A DNA stretch of 64,000 nucleotides from Cryptomeria japonica (GCF_030272615.1 NC_081414.1:334497927-334561926); one strand, 5' to 3'. Positions 11,301 to 26,300 are shown, counted from the first letter of the stretch. Numbers and translations are program-made. The notes: generated by a model not told the origin, from the sequence alone.

Positions 11301-14300
11301 ACAGATTGCTAGAGTGGTAGTCAAAGATTTCTGACCATGACAATTTCATCAGAAAAGTGGGTCCTCTTGTGCCATAGTTTCTATATCCATCTTTGCCCCA
11401 TCTGAATAACCCCTAAGAGTGGCAAATTTTGTCCACTCAATGCAAATTATGCCGATATGTTTAGAATCATACATCTTCTCTATGCACCTAAAGAACCCTG
11501 CCTTCACTTCATCATCCCGAATTGGTGTAACTCTACCGGGCCTAGCATTGTACCAATTAGGATTCAAGGCATAGGCAGCCATATGCGAAGGAGTGTTGAG
11601 CTTGTCCCATTTGCGCTGAATGATTGGCCGAATGTGCTCATTTTAGAATGCTAAAGTGGGGTCCTTCACTCGCACAACAATCCTCATCTGGCCAAACATA
11701 GAATCGATGCACTCATACACCTCTCCGAGGTTAGGTGCATCCCCATCCCCATATCTGATGACCTAGAAAACTGAAGCAATGATGGAGACTATGTATATTG
11801 CATCGGCTCAAAACACATCACTCTTCACTATCTCCTTCACCCTTCTCCCCTACTTTGTCTTGGCCTTGACCCACCTATTCCACTCTGTTGTCATAACCAT
11901 GAATTGGAGTGCCTCTTGCAACTCAATCATTCTCTCCAAGAAAATGAAATAGGATGCATACTTGGTTTCAAGTAGTTTCAAGAACTCTTTCTTTGAGAAG
12001 GTTTTGAAGAGTGCATGTGAAGTGTGGTGATTGCAGATAAACATCTGCACATGTCTCACATCACTGACCACTCCTCTAATCCAGTCAATCTTCCCCATGT
12101 CCTTAAGTGCATTGTTCATGGCATGCACACAACATGGAGTCCACCAAATATGTCTATAGGCTGCCTCAATAAGTTTTCTTGCAGCTCTGCACACATGGGT
12201 TGCATCTGTCACTACTTGGACCACATTTTGTGGCCCAACCTCCCCAATAGCCTCTTCGAGGACCTCAAACTGAAAATCAACATCTTTGTGATGCCCTGTA
12301 CAATCAACTGCTTTGAGAAAGTATGGGCCCTCTGACATGTAACCATGATGTTGATGAGCGGACGATGGCTAATGTCCGTCTACCCATCCATAACTATGCT
12401 GCATCCAAAGGCCACCCAACATGCCTTCATCTTCTCCATCTACACATTGATCTTGGAATAGTTCTTGTCCAAGATCGTGGTACTCAATTTGGTCTCACTT
12501 GGTGGCACATATGATGGCTATTCCTTTGCCACCATTGACATCATCTCCTTATAATAAGGAGACCGAGCTACATGAAATGGGATGCCATTGGCAAAGAAGA
12601 ACTTGCCAATGGCATCATCTATATCATCCTTCAGTTGCACATTGAACAAATCAGCTATGGGGTTACTTTGCAACTTGCGTTTCCCTATCCCCTTAATCTC
12701 TCGTGATTGGGCTATGGCACTGGAAGTGGAAATGGATGAAGGTCTAGACATCACTCCGCTCATCTGCAATGTACAAGAAGAAGTATGTTGCACTTGCTAT
12801 CTCTGCTGAAGCTATGCCCTACCAGATCAAGTAGTAGGGATTGCAACTACATTCTCATCAAGAATGCCCCAAAGCTTGTTGATCTCAATTTTATATTGAA
12901 TGTTTTTAGGTTCTTCCAAAAAGAGACACAAATCCACACCTTTTCCTCTCCAAAAAAGGAAGTTTGCATTGACTCTAGTCATGCTACCAAACCATGCAAG
13001 GCCACAAATGTTGCATTGCCACTTCCTTTTGCCCCCACCTGTCCCTGATGTGCTTGCTATTTTTGATGCAAACTGTTTGAGAGGAGATTTAGGATCATAA
13101 GGACCCCTAGCAAATTGTGCCAATAACTCGGAAGGGCAACCTGTACTAGCTGGTGCACTTGCCATGGAACTAGATTGGGCTCCGGGATTCACCTCCCTCA
13201 GCCTCGGGTTCATAATTTGAATCATTTCCACTATGAGAATGGATTTCCATCCCATCCTCACTCATGTCATGAGAGCTCATTGTGATAGTGACACTTCATT
13301 TCACAAAATAAAAATAAAAATAAACTCAATAAGCATGTAGCTTCAACCTAGTTTAACAAATTTCAATTTTGAAAACAAAATTTAAAATTTGTTGTTGAAT
13401 CTTGAGGGCAAAATGAGGAATGATTCATTCATCATTTTGCCCTCAAGATTCAATATCAAATCTGATTTTGAAATGAATAAAAAAAAATTTTTAAACAACA
13501 AAAAAATTACAAAAATTGAAAATAAAAAAATCAAACAAACAGAAAACAAGAAATAACCTACCATGCGCTCGAAAAATCTCTCCAAAATGTTGTAGAATTC
13601 TCTTCCTCCTCTTCTTCTTGCTCCTTTTCACTCCTCTTACACTTGCACTCACTCTTTTAACTACTTCAATCACTCTTTTCTGAGTTTTTTCTCCTTTTCA
13701 CCCTGCTGGTAAAAAAATCAGAAATAGAAATGTGAGTGCAATCAATAATTTTAGGGGTTTTGTAATGCATAGGGGGCATGGGTGGGGCCCATGTCTAATT
13801 AGGTTAACCCCCAAACCCAAAAAATTCGCTCAAAATTATTATTTTTTAATAAAATTTAAACGCTTTATTAATTGTTCGGACGGGAGACTTTTGCGCATCT
13901 CTCTGCCTCTCGAGAGACACTTGGATATCTCCAAGGAGTCTTAGAGATGCCGAGACTTCTGTGCGTCTCCCTGCCCCTCGAGAGACGCCTGGACATCTCC
14001 AAGGAGTCTTGGAGACGTCGACGCACAGAAGTCTCGGCATCTCTGGTGGCGGTGGCAGGACGACGGGGGACGCCATGTCCCCGTCTCCCAGTCTTGAAGA
14101 TATCCTTGTCTCGGAGATGTGGACCCGGGGGGGGGGCAGATGCGTCCACATGGATCACTGGCTAACATCCTGTTGTGACCATTTCACACATCGCCCCATG
14201 CAAATGGGGACCCCCTCTTTTTGCTCGTTTTTCGCTCGCCTTTCGCTTTGCTTTTTAGGGTTTTGTTAGTCAGTCAGTTGTCTGGATTTAGGGTCAACCC

Positions 14301-17300
14301 TTAGGGTTTTAATTAACGTCTTTTCAGGCCAGAATCCAGTCAATTTTGAGAGCTTTTTGAGCTTCTTTTGTAAGAATGCAAATTTTGAATGCAATGATTT
14401 CGCCCAAGTGGTCTATTTTCAATTGGAATGTTGAATGCAGAGCTTAAATTTGTCTAAGTGTTGAAGATGAAATGTGAATTTTGACCAATTGACCAATTTT
14501 GACCAAATTTTGAGTTTTTTGATTTTTGATCCCTGGCATTGTAAATGATTTGTTTTCGCCTTGTGAAGTGATAAAATGTGTAAAATCATGATATTTTGGC
14601 CTGTAGGAGCAAAATCGCTCCTGTCCCTCAGTGAAGGACCGGAGCTACAAATCGAATTTTGCTCTGTCCTTGCAGGATTTTTAATGACTTGACGATTTGA
14701 AGAGGTCCAAGGAGATATGTTTTATCAAATGAATATAACTTGAAGTGCAAACATGAAGGAGAATGACCCAGAATGCTAAAATCGCTCCTGTCCCTCAGGA
14801 AGGGACCAGGGCGAAATACATTGTAGCTCCCGTCCCTCTCCCAGGGACCAGAGCGATGTTCTTCATAAGGCGAGATTCAGGCGAAGATCAAGTCAAGTTT
14901 ATGTTTGAAGGCAAGGACAGAGGTGAAATGAACTCATTGAAGATAAATTGAAGATCATGAAACATCAGCAAGGACCCTAAATGCCTAAGTTCGCTCCTGT
15001 CCCTCAGGAAGGGACCAGAGCGATTTTTGTTATAGATGATTTTCTTGCCAAGTTACAATCGATCTCAAGGCATGGATGAATAAAGGGGTACATTACGAAT
15101 CCGTTGAATATAAGTTTTGAAGATGACGAAGTAAAATGAAGCCCACAGGAGCAGGATCGCTCCTGTTCCTCTCCAAGGGACTAGGGCGATACAATGAGTT
15201 CGTTGCCTTTTCTTCAAGTTCAAAACCGTTCCTCCAAATTCAAGACATTTCAAGATGAGAAACGAGGTGGCAAGGACGTCTTAAGGCATCTTCGTCAAGC
15301 ACAAAGCATCAAAGGTCATCGACATTGAAAGATTTACACTAAGACCCCCAGTTCGCTCTTGTCCCTCAGGGAGGGACTAGAGCGATATTTCCATAAAGGC
15401 ATAGATTTCAAAAGTTAAGCAAGTTTCAAGCGACCAAGGGGAATCAAGGGATGTCATTTCACGCATTGAAGGTAATGGCAAGTTGAAGAACATGAGAACA
15501 AACTCAAAACCTTGAACTTCGCTCCTGTCCCTCAGGAAGGGACCAGAGCGATATTGAATGTATTGACTAATTCATGCAAAAATCACGTTAAGGCAAGGTT
15601 TTGCAAGGTTGTAAGAGGTTCAAGGCGTCTTTTGAAGGTGATATGCAAAAGTTTTGAACGTCAAAGTGTTATCAATTGAGCTAAAAGACTTATATCGCTC
15701 CTGTCCTTTGGACAAGGACCAAAGCGATTTTTACAAAAACACTCATGCTCCTTCAAAATCAAGACAATGCAAGGATTGGCGAAGTAAAGGACGTCCTTTG
15801 GAAGGCAATGAACGAAGAACGAAGATCAAATGTTTGCAAATTTGAGCCAGGACATGGAGATCGCTCCTGTCCCTCTCCAAGGGACCAGGGCGATATTTGC
15901 CAAAACACATGATATCCTTTAAAGATCACGTCAAAACAAAGTTGCACAATGTTTTAAACATTATTTGGAAGGCGATACAAAGGGAGATAGACGTTAAATA
16001 TTACCAGTTTGAGCTTAAAATGGAGAAAAGACAAGGATCGCTCCTGTCCCTCTCCAAGGGACAAGGGCGATGATCCTTTAAACATCAAAATGTCTTGTGA
16101 AAAGCAAGTGGGACGAGCATGGAATGAACAAGCAATGTTATTATTTGCCTTATGATGAAAATTGGAGTTCGAAGATGCAAGATCAACGTGAAAGTATGAA
16201 GATCGCTCCTGTCCCTCTCCAAGGGACCAGGGCGATAATGGTTATAAAGGCATTTGTTCGCACAAGCAAGACACTCAAACTCGAAGGACCCGACAAAATG
16301 GTCGATTTGAACATGGAGATGAAGACTTTAGACGTCAAAATTGCAAGAATCATGACAAAATTGATGGATCGCTCCTGTCCCTCTCCAAGGGACCAGGGCG
16401 ATGAGGTACGTATCTTCCATTTTCAAAATTTGGCGCTCAAACATACATTTTTGAATTTATTTAAAATGCTAAAAAAAAAGAAAATCGATACTTAATGAAA
16501 ATTAGCATTTAAATATTTTGCCTTGTAAAAAATCGAAATTTATTAATTAAAAATGAAAGGCATTTAATAATTAATTAATTAAAAAATCGAATGGAACGTT
16601 TGGTTTGGAGAGTCGGCCTTGTTATTTATGTAAAAGTCGTTTTTAATTGCTATATTTTTTACAAAAGTCGGCCTTAGGGTGAATGGTGAGAAACGCTTAT
16701 AAAGGGAGGTGAAAACCATCATTTTTACATTGTCATTTTACCATTCAAGTGCGAGTTTTCATTCCAAGCAAGGTGGTGCGAATTATCAATCAAAGGAAAG
16801 TGCGAATTGATATCCAAAGGTGGCGCTAATATCATTCAAGGTGGTGCGAAATTTGGAGATTCATTTGTGCGAACTTGAAGATCTATTTGAGCGAATTTGC
16901 TAAGACATTGGAGATCACATCAAGGACATATCAAAAGGTGGCGGAATTGATATTGTGAAGAAGAGATCACGTAGAAGACCATCTTTCGTCAATTTTGCCT
17001 AGGCGATTTTGTTCTTTTTGCATTCTAGAGTTAGCTCTCTGTTGAGGTATGGCGATTTGATTTTATTGTTTTAATTTTTTATTGTTGATCGTCATATTTT
17101 AAATTTTGAATTTTGAATTTTGAATTCCTAGCTCAATCGTTTTATTTTAGGAAATGATAACTCAAAGACTTATCATGGAGTTTCCTAAAATTCATCTCTC
17201 TAATCTATGTTATTTATTGCAAAATCTAGTTCTCATTATGAAATGTTGTGTAGGTATGGCAACCCCGAAGGCGGGAGCATCCACCAGTCGTTCAGCTCTC

Positions 17301-20300
17301 ATGAAAGAAGATCAAAAGACCGAAGAAGTGGAGACCAAGATCGTGTCAAAGTGGAGCCACATTGGAGATACAAACTTAGGCAACTTCAGCACGAAGAAGT
17401 TTCGAGATGTCCCTTACATTGGTAAGCCATCACCTGTCGCCTGGAGAATAATCGAGAGTGGCATCATTAAGGCGGCCGGCTTTCCTCCAGCTATTCAGTG
17501 CCATGAGTTGATGATCGAGTGTGCTCGTCACTATGATCCACAGTCCAGAACGATCGTGTCCAATGAGGGAAACACTTTGGCGTACCTTTCAGAGGAAGCT
17601 ATAAGTGAAGCTTTCCATCTTCCAGAGCACAGGGACATGATATACAAGAGCATAGAAGGAGCCAGATCAATGTACGATGATGATCCAGATGCTTGTCTAA
17701 GCATTATCAATAAGAACTGGCTACTTAAGAGCCGTCCCCGTCTGAGCAAGGTCCTGAACACACCGCACAGGATTGATTTCCAGGAGGAGTACAGAGATTT
17801 GATTACCATGCTCAACCGAGTTACAGGAGCCCCTCATGCCTTCTATTTTGAGAAGTGGATGTTTTACTTCATCCAGGTGATTGTTCAAGGGAAAGGTACG
17901 ATACATTGGGCTAGGATGATTAGCCATTGCTTAGACGTACAGTTGAGGAGACTCAGGGCTACTAAGTCCTTCCACATGAGTTCATACGTCATCTATGCTT
18001 TGATCAGGAGTGTTGAGTACGCAGGACTACCTCACAGAGGAGTGATTGGAAGAGGACCCGGCGAGGTCAGAGCTTGTGAATCCTATGCCTACTTGCATCA
18101 TCCGCCAGGAAGCAACTACAAGTTAGTTAATGATACCTTCACGATGAACATCACGAGGACGTTGCAAGGTGGGATTTACAATAGATTATCTCAGGATGCC
18201 CAGGAATTCATAAAGAGGTACGGTGCTTGGTTCATTCAGTTTCCCAAGTTCACTTACATTAGAGTGCATGGATGTCCTTTACCTCCGTACATGTTGCCGA
18301 GATATCCGACAGCCAGAATTGTGTTACTTGAAGTAACAAGACAGTTGGCAGCATATGTGAAGGCATTCAGACACAGACATCAGAATGGAGTTCCAGTACC
18401 TATTATTTTGGGGAATTCAGTTGAGGTATGTCCTAATGCCTTAGCCATGGATGACGCAGAGAAGGAGTTAGCCTTGTATTCTTTTTCATCTTTTGCTTTG
18501 AGAGAAAGCTTTGATCCACATGGACATTTAGAGGAGACAGTCGGTAGGAAATTTAGACATGAGTACCAAATAGAAGATTTTATGATGAACCTCCTAGATG
18601 ATCTTGAAGTGAAACGAAAAATGCATTCTAGATTGCCTTTGGATTTCATCAGGAAATGCAGGATATACAGAGTGGCCGACCAAGCTCAGGACAGTGGCAG
18701 ACATATCCAGTCTTCCTATGATAGAGAAAGCAAAACAATAAGGTTGGATTGGAATGAGCCCGAGGTCATGGATTTAGATACTTTGATGGCACCAGTTTTG
18801 TCTTGTACTCGCAGATGGGTTGACGTTCAGCATCAGAAATTGAGAGAACAAGGCATAGCTATGTCTTTCACTTTGGAAGAGAAACCAGCCGAAGGTGGAG
18901 CTAGTGTGAGTGAAGGCAATCCTAATCCTAGGAATTCAGGTGAAGGTAACCTTCGATGTGCCAGTGAGGGCAATCTCCATCTAAGAGGTTCGAAGAGAAA
19001 AGAAAGGTCAGAAAAGAAAGAGTCTTCCAAGAGAAAGCAAGGGGCCAACAAAGATTGATCATCCGGTACTTCTTCTAGACCAGAAAATAGAACAATTCAA
19101 GTGGAAGAATCCATGGAGTCTATGGTACAGAACGACAGGCAGGAAGAAGGACAGGCACAGCATGGTTCACCCGATGGATCTCTCCAGGACTATGAGTTAG
19201 AGGAAGATAATGAAATGACATCTCCCCCCAGAGAAGAAGAAATAGTGCATAAAGAGATTCAAGTTCAAGAGACAAGATCGAATATCCCAGATTGGTTGAA
19301 GGAAAGATTAACTAAGGTGATCGTAGTAGAGGACGAGGACAATGCAATCGACTTAGAGAGCCTTGTTGGACATTCACAGGAAGTGACAGAAAAGAAGAAG
19401 GCTACCAAGATGTCCAAGATGATTCGAGATGAGACTGGATCCAGAAAACTGCAGATAGCTACACCGGCAGCAGACAAATATGAAGGTGAGATCCTAGCAG
19501 AAGAATATGATATACAGACTTTTGAGTTAGGACCATCCACAGCAGAGCAGACTTTAGATGATGCTACCGATTCATTTGAAGCATTGAAAGACAAGCTTAG
19601 AGAAGAAATGGAGAAGAACAGAAAGCTTGAGAGAGAGGTCGGTGCATGGAGGACATATTTCAGTCACATCAATGAACCTTTGGGACGTCAGGATCCAGTT
19701 AGATCACCAGTACAAGCATTGCCGCTTCAATCAATCAATGAAGCAGAAAGATTCAGGAACATGGTCCAACGTACAAGTAATTGGATGGATAGATCTCATA
19801 CAGTGGCCATAGAGTTTGTTACAAGGATGATGAAGATTATTCATCAAGCTATCCAAGTTCTTGAGATAATCCACAATTTGATGATAACAGTAGCTGCATT
19901 CGCCCATACCAAGGATGTTATCATTCCTGTCTTGAAAGTTATTAGACATACTTCAAGGAAGATTTTAGCGCAGGAGAAGATCTTGGAGGGAGAATCTCAC
20001 AGTTTGTTTCATTGGTCAACCTTACTCCATATGAAGAGTGTTTTCTTTGAGGACATCAGTGTTAGATGTGGCCAAGTTGAGGAGGTGATCAATCCGATCC
20101 AGGACAGAGTATTTGAGGTACTTCGTACCATTCTTGGCAGAAGGATCGAGGTCGAGACAGATGTGGATATGCAGGAGTTAGAGGATAGAATCAAGGTCAT
20201 CTTTTGCAAGGACGCAAATGTTACAGATGAGCAGTATGATCAGATGTTTGCCACCATGCTCTTGATTGAAAGAACGAAGGAACTTGAACCTTCATGGGAC

Positions 20301-23300
20301 GCAGCTCTTCTAGATGCATTCGATCAGGTCATCCACTTGGAAGAGAGTATGAAGAATCTTCCCGAGATTCCAATTGCAGAAATCGAAGGAATCGTATCAA
20401 GATTCATTGCATATGCTAAGAAAGAGAATTGGAAAGGGAATAAGATTCTAGATGAAAGGTTGTTACAGATGACATGACATCTTATTTATCATTGGTCTAT
20501 GTCTCCTAGGTTTTTGTGCCAAATTTAATATTTGGCTATGTATTTAATATTGTTCAGTAAAAAGGAGGCCATTTGTAACAAACCCTAATTAGGGTTTAGG
20601 TGTCATGATCTTGTCCGTTGATCTACTTTCAATCTGGACCTTTCATTGTAATTGGGGATGCTATTTATACCCCTATTTTTCATTTCATTTGATAATAGTT
20701 AATAGTCAATAGTTGATGTAATAGAAAAGAGAGATAGCTAAGAGATTAGAAGTTAGAAGCAATTTTATTTTGTAGCAAGATTGAGTTTTGAAGAGAGGAA
20801 TTCAAGCAATTGTTGTACATGATGACTTGGAAATCAATAAAATATTGAAGTTATGGTGTTTTGTTGCAACTTCCTTGGTTATCTTCATGGTTGTTTAACT
20901 TACTTGAATCATGCTCAATCAAAGTAGTGTGTTAATTTGAAGGACATTGTGTGAGACTTGATCTTTGGTAGGATTCGTAATCCAAACCACTAGCTTCTTG
21001 CTGATTGTAGGAACGCCTTGTGTGGTCGACTGGAGAATACTTTGAGTCCCTTAACCTTCAATCATTATTGTATCTTGGATATGTACCTTCGTGGTAGTAT
21101 CTTTGATCTTTAATGCATTGAATATCATTTTATTACCTTAGAAGATCGCACTAATTTCAATTGAGTTGTTATCTTATGGCAAAATTGAAGTTGGTTGAAT
21201 CTTGCCAAATCTTGTCCATACGAAGTCATTCCTAGGGTTAGATTAGATTAGACCTCTTTCAAACCCTACTCTTTTGTTATTTTTTGAAAAGTTCCTTTAG
21301 TTTTAGTAAAATCTTTGAACTTTCGGAATGCGTAAGGCCCCTTGGAGGAAACAGCAAATCACATCATACCGCTGGAAGCTTGTCCACACGTAGAGACCCT
21401 ACTAACAGAACCTTGGAGTCTTCCTAATTGATCCTTTATGCGAATCTTCAGCAGTTAGAGACTATTTTCTCAAGAGAGGATAAGATGCCTATCGGTATTT
21501 TATTCTGTGTATGATGGTGTACAAAATACACGTCAACACATCCCCAGAGGTGATTAGTAAGTCTATACATTTTAAAATTTTCCAAAGTGCATATAGTAGT
21601 CTAACATAAAAATACCTCTATTAGCTAGGACATGCTTAACCAAAGAATATGAGCACTCATTTTCAAGTAAATAAATAAAGATAAAATAAAAATAAAAATA
21701 AAAATGAGTGCTGAAAAGGTAGATTGCATAGGTAGTATATTTAACACGTTGTAAAGAAGTCTGTAGTAGAATGAAAATTAAAAGCAAAATCTTACTGCAA
21801 TTTTCTTGACCTCACAAATTGTAGTTGGCAAATTTTGGGTTGCCATCTTGAGTAAAATAGTGAATGTGATAAAGTAGAGAGGGAGATGGTTGTGTTCCAA
21901 AAATTGGAAGATGTCTGTAATGTCCCCTTTGGGATTACCCTAAATTTTGCCCTAGAATCACAAGTTCAATAAAAGGAAAAGATGTTGTATAGTTAGAGAT
22001 ATATCTTTACCAAGTAAAATGCCCTTTTAACAAGATAAACCTTGATTAAGTCCTGCAACCACACTTGATATATACATATATATATAATATATATCTCAAT
22101 TATTAGGGTTAGTAAACACGAATTCCTGGGGAAGGCGGATTTCCTGGAGATTGCAGCTCTTCTGGGATTGAACAGGCAAGAGGTCAGGCATCTCAAGGGT
22201 CAGAAGAGGACAAGGAAAAAACAAAACCGGGAGAGGAAAAAGATTCGAACCCCAGGGACCCACACGACAGAGGTAAAGGCAAAAAATGGTCTTCGCTCTT
22301 TGGAGTGAAGCCGCTGGTTAAATCTGGGCTTCCGGAAGTAACAAACATTTCAGACCCTGCCTCTGGACTGGTCGCTATTTTCGTTCCGGACAAAGTGGTC
22401 GATTTGACTGTAGCTGGACTATCTATGACATTAGTGGGACGATTCTCTGGCTTTAGACCTAACATTGATGATGTTAGGAATTTTGTAAGGAGAAAATGGC
22501 TTGTAAAAGGACAAGTGGAAGTGGCAGCTCTACCTAGAGGGTTTTTTACTTTCGCTTTTAATTCTGAAGAAGACATGAATAAAGCTCTCTGCGAAGGCCC
22601 CTGGATGTTTGGCAAGTCATCCCTGGCTCTTCAGAAATGGGCCCCGAATCTTGTTCTTGATGAATCCTTCTTTGTTTCTGCGCCAGTCTGGACGCGCCTC
22701 CCGGGTCTTCCGTTGGAATACTAGAATGAGGAAGTTTTCAAGGGCATTGCAAAGTCCTTTGGAGAACTCTTGTCGATTGACCCGATGACGGTGGCTAAAT
22801 CAAGGTTAGTCTTTGCTCGCATTTGCGTAAATGTTAATCAAATGACAGATATGCCTCAATCCATAGATATCATATCTAAACTAGGAAAATGGTCTCAAGC
22901 TATTGAATATGAATCTCTACCATTTGCCTGTTTCCACTGCAAAAAATGGGGGCATTGGGCTAAATCATGTCCGCTCAAGAAATGCAAGGAAATTAAGGCT
23001 GATAGCAATACTAAGAACAAAAAGATTTGGCAAACGATAAATAAAAAAGGAGACTCATCAACATTCGAGTGTAACCAAAAAAAGGATGCAATGGATCTTA
23101 TGAATGAAGTCAAGAGGACTGTGAGTAGCAATAATGATAAACATGATTGTGTTTGCTCCAACGACCTACCAGAGAGATCTAAAGTAGCAGAGCAAGGAAC
23201 TGAGATGAACAATAAAAAAAACCCAGAAGACCAGGATAATGGATCTGTTAGTCAGGAGAAGAAAGAAACCTATCCAGACCAGGAGGATGGATCAGTTAGT

Positions 23301-26300
23301 CAGGAGAAGGAAGAAACCATTCCAGCCTCTTCACTCTCTATATCGGCTGAGGAAAACTTTAATGAAGCTCAAGACCCTTATGATACTGAGCCCTTACTGC
23401 TTTTAACTAATGGAAGCCCAAAGCCTCTCCTATTTAAAACCCCTTCTCAAAGTGTGGATATGCTAGATGGGAATCTCCGGATATCTTGTTCGAGAGAAGG
23501 AAAATCGAACAAGGAGGAACTCAATGGAGGAATCTCAACTAGAAGCAAGATCAAGAAAAAGGCAGATGTTGGAAGTTAGAATAAAAAGCAGGGAAGGCCA
23601 TCCCTAAAACATCAAAGGGAACAGGAAAGCTGGAAGAACCGTGTTGATGGAACACAGTGTTCCATTGAGTCAGCCCTATCCCCAGTTAAAGTATGAAGAT
23701 AATATCCTGGAATATCAGAGGGCTGAACGCCCCTCATAAGCAGGATGTGTTACGAAACATCATCAGAAATCATAAACCGGATGTGGTCCTTGTTCAGGAA
23801 ACCAAAATGTCTAAAGAAAAAGTTGAAAAGATCAGAATTTTCAAGGAAAATGGAGTCATAGGATCTAACTCGGAGGGAGCTTCTGGAGGAACCGCGATTT
23901 TCTGGAATAAAAAAACAATAACAGGAAAGGAAATCATCTCTGCTCTTAATAGGAACTTAGTTCAGCTTGAGCATATTAAGGATAACTTTGTTTGGGTGTT
24001 ATCTAATGTCTACGCTCCTAATACCAAATCTGGGAGAGCTAAATACTGGAAAAGCCTTGCAGCTGACAGACTCCAGTTTGCTGATCAAAGCTAGATTATC
24101 ATGGGAGACTTCAATACCCCGCTCAAAGATGATGAGAAGATGGGAGGTATCCCTTTACAACTTGATGGAAAACAAGACCTTATGGACTTCATTAATGACC
24201 AAGCTCTCATTGATGTGGATCTTCAGGGTATCAACTACACCTGGACCAATAGAAGAACCGGAGTTGATCTGATTCAAGTTAAGCTTGATAGATCTTTAAT
24301 CTCTCTTGACTAGTTTTCTAAGTATAGCTGCTCCCTTGCTTCTATTATCAAAATTGGGTCTGACCATTACCCTATCTCCTTCACTGCCAATTTTTTTTCG
24401 GCCAAGAGAAACTTCCCTTTTAGATTTGAAAAAGCTTGGCTCTCCCATCCTTCTCTGGAAGCTTGTATTGCTGAATGGTGGAACTCTGAAGTGGAGGGTA
24501 AGGCTCTATTTAGAATTGCCAAAAAGCTCAACATTCTTAAAGCTAAAATTAAAACCTGGAACAAAGAGATTTTTGGGGACATATTCAAGAGCAAAACTCA
24601 AGTCAAAGCTGAAATAAAGGATGTTCAGGATAGAATCCAAGAGGTTGGGCTGACTAAAGATCTTAGGATGGCTGAAAATAATCTCTTATCAAAATACCAC
24701 ACCATCATCTCTAATGAAGAGAGTTTCTGGAGACAAAGATCCAGAGCCTTGTTCCTGAAGGAAGGCAACAAAAACACCCGCTTCTTTCACTTAACTGCTC
24801 TCAAGCACAGGGCAGCCAACAGAATATCCAGACTATCCTGCAATAAAGGTATCCTAACAGAGGATTGCGACATTAGGAAGGAAGCTCTCGAGCATTTCAG
24901 TACCCTGCTGGGTGAAGTGGATAACCTGGATTTCAGCAATCAAAACATCCTTTTACAAGCTATTCCTTCTATCTTGACGGAAGCTGATAACCACCTTTTA
25001 TCCCGTATTCTCTCTAATCTGGAAATCAAAAAGGCGGTGTTCTCCTTTCAGGGCAACAAGTCCCCTGGACCGGATGGCTTCCCTATGTTTTTCTTCCAAA
25101 ATTTCTGACACATAGTGGAGGTTGACATATACAATGGTGTTAAAGAATTCTTTGGCTCCAGAAGACTTCTTAAGGAGCTGAACGCCACCTTCATTGTCCT
25201 TATCCCAAAGATCCCTGGAACTGATTCTCTCAACAAATTTAGACCTATTAGCCTGTGTAACTCTGTTTACAAGATTTTATCCAAGGTTCTGACTTCTAGA
25301 TTGTTGGAAATTCTTCCTAGGATTATCTCTGTCCAACAGAATGGCTTTGTCCCTAGAAGATAGATTTTGGATTCCATTATCTCCGTTCATGAAAATATCC
25401 ACTCCTTGAAAGTGGCGAATAACCAGGGATTCGTCCTAAAACTAGACATGGCTAAAGCTTTTGATAGAGTGAATTGGCAGTTTCTCCTTAGGATCATGAA
25501 AGCGTTTGGTTTTGGTTACAAAGTTATTCAGCTCTGCTCTCAACTTATGGAAACTTCATCCTCTGCTGTTATTGTCAATGGTTCCCCGTCCTGTTTCTTC
25601 AAAAGCTCTAGAGGTCTCAGACAGGGGGACTCCATATCCCCTATCCTGTTCACCATTCTTGCTGAATGCCTAGGCAGATTCATTCTCAAAAATGTGGAAG
25701 ACGACAACCTTAAGGGTCTGAAACCTTCCTCTTCCAATGTTGTTTGTTCTCATGAACAATTCGTCGATGACTCTATTACTATGGGGGAAGCCACCATCAT
25801 GGAAGCTAATAATATGAAGAATATTTTGAATACTTATGAATCTGCCTCTGGCCAAAAAATCAATTGGGATAAAAGTTCTCTGTTTTTCATCAATACCCCA
25901 GTCCAAAGGCAACTAAGGATTGGAAGGATTCTTGGCTGCAATATCTCTGAGTTTCCCTCTACTTATCTGGGGCTTCCTCTGTGTCTTAAGCCTGAGGACT
26001 CCTTCTGGAACAAGCTGATAGATAGACTTAACCTGAAACTTGCTGGTTGGAAAGGGGCTGTCCTTAGTCAAGCGGGCAAAATCACCCTGCTCAAAGCCAC
26101 TCTCCAAAACCTCCCTGTGTATGCTCTCAGCCTGTTCAAAATCCCCACAAAGTTTGCGGAAGCCATTGAAAGAATCCAAAAAAAATTCCTTTGGTCGGGA
26201 GTGGAAGTCAAAAACAGAATTCCCCTTATTGCCTGGAATAAAATCTGTTCCCCTAAGGCCTCTGGTGGGCTGGGTTTAAGGAACATCGGTTCTATGAACA

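Larger units (their letters stand above)
10545..14160 (-). mobile_element. hAT DNA transposon, full-length copy (3616 bp)
   Basis: Left end CAATGTTCCATGG and right end (reverse complement) CAGTGATCCATGTGG form short hAT-type inverted repeats. Flanks GCTAATAT (10537-10544) and GCTAACAT (14161-14168) are an 8-bp target duplication with one mismatch. The interior carries a decayed minus-strand transposase. G-rich subterminal tracts are near 10561-10640 and 14118-14140. The same two ends, without the middle, occur at 31801-32608. Confidence 0.88.
14171..21538 (+). mobile_element. Family A element, copy 1 (7368 bp; TGTTG...CAACA, no LTR pair seen)
   Basis: Starts TGTTGTGACCATTTCACAC, ends ACACGTCAACA, and is flanked by the perfect 5-bp duplication CATCC (14166-14170, 21539-21543). 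TG...CA ends plus a 5-bp duplication are what retroviral-type integrases produce. I cannot find the 5' start repeated near the 3' end, nor the 3' end repeated near the 5' start. Inside, in order: a terminal hairpin (CCCCAT/ATGGGG, 14194-14209), a hairpin-repeat array (14614-16402), a TATA box, a long decayed ORF (17256-20477), and an AATAAA signal. Either it is a giant solo LTR carrying a gene, or an unusual LTR-less element. It inserted 10 bp outside the hAT end. Confidence 0.8.

Noticed and set aside
14614-16402. Regularly spaced palindromic repeats resembling a CRISPR array
   Set aside because: The spacing is about 167 bp, the sequence is eukaryotic with spliced genes, and the array lies inside a transposable element without cas genes.
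14171-21538. Family A as a cut-and-paste DNA transposon with TGTTG inverted repeats
   Set aside because: Inverted similarity is confined to about 5 bp plus weak matches, there is no transposase, and TG...CA with a 5-bp duplication fits retroviral-type integration better.
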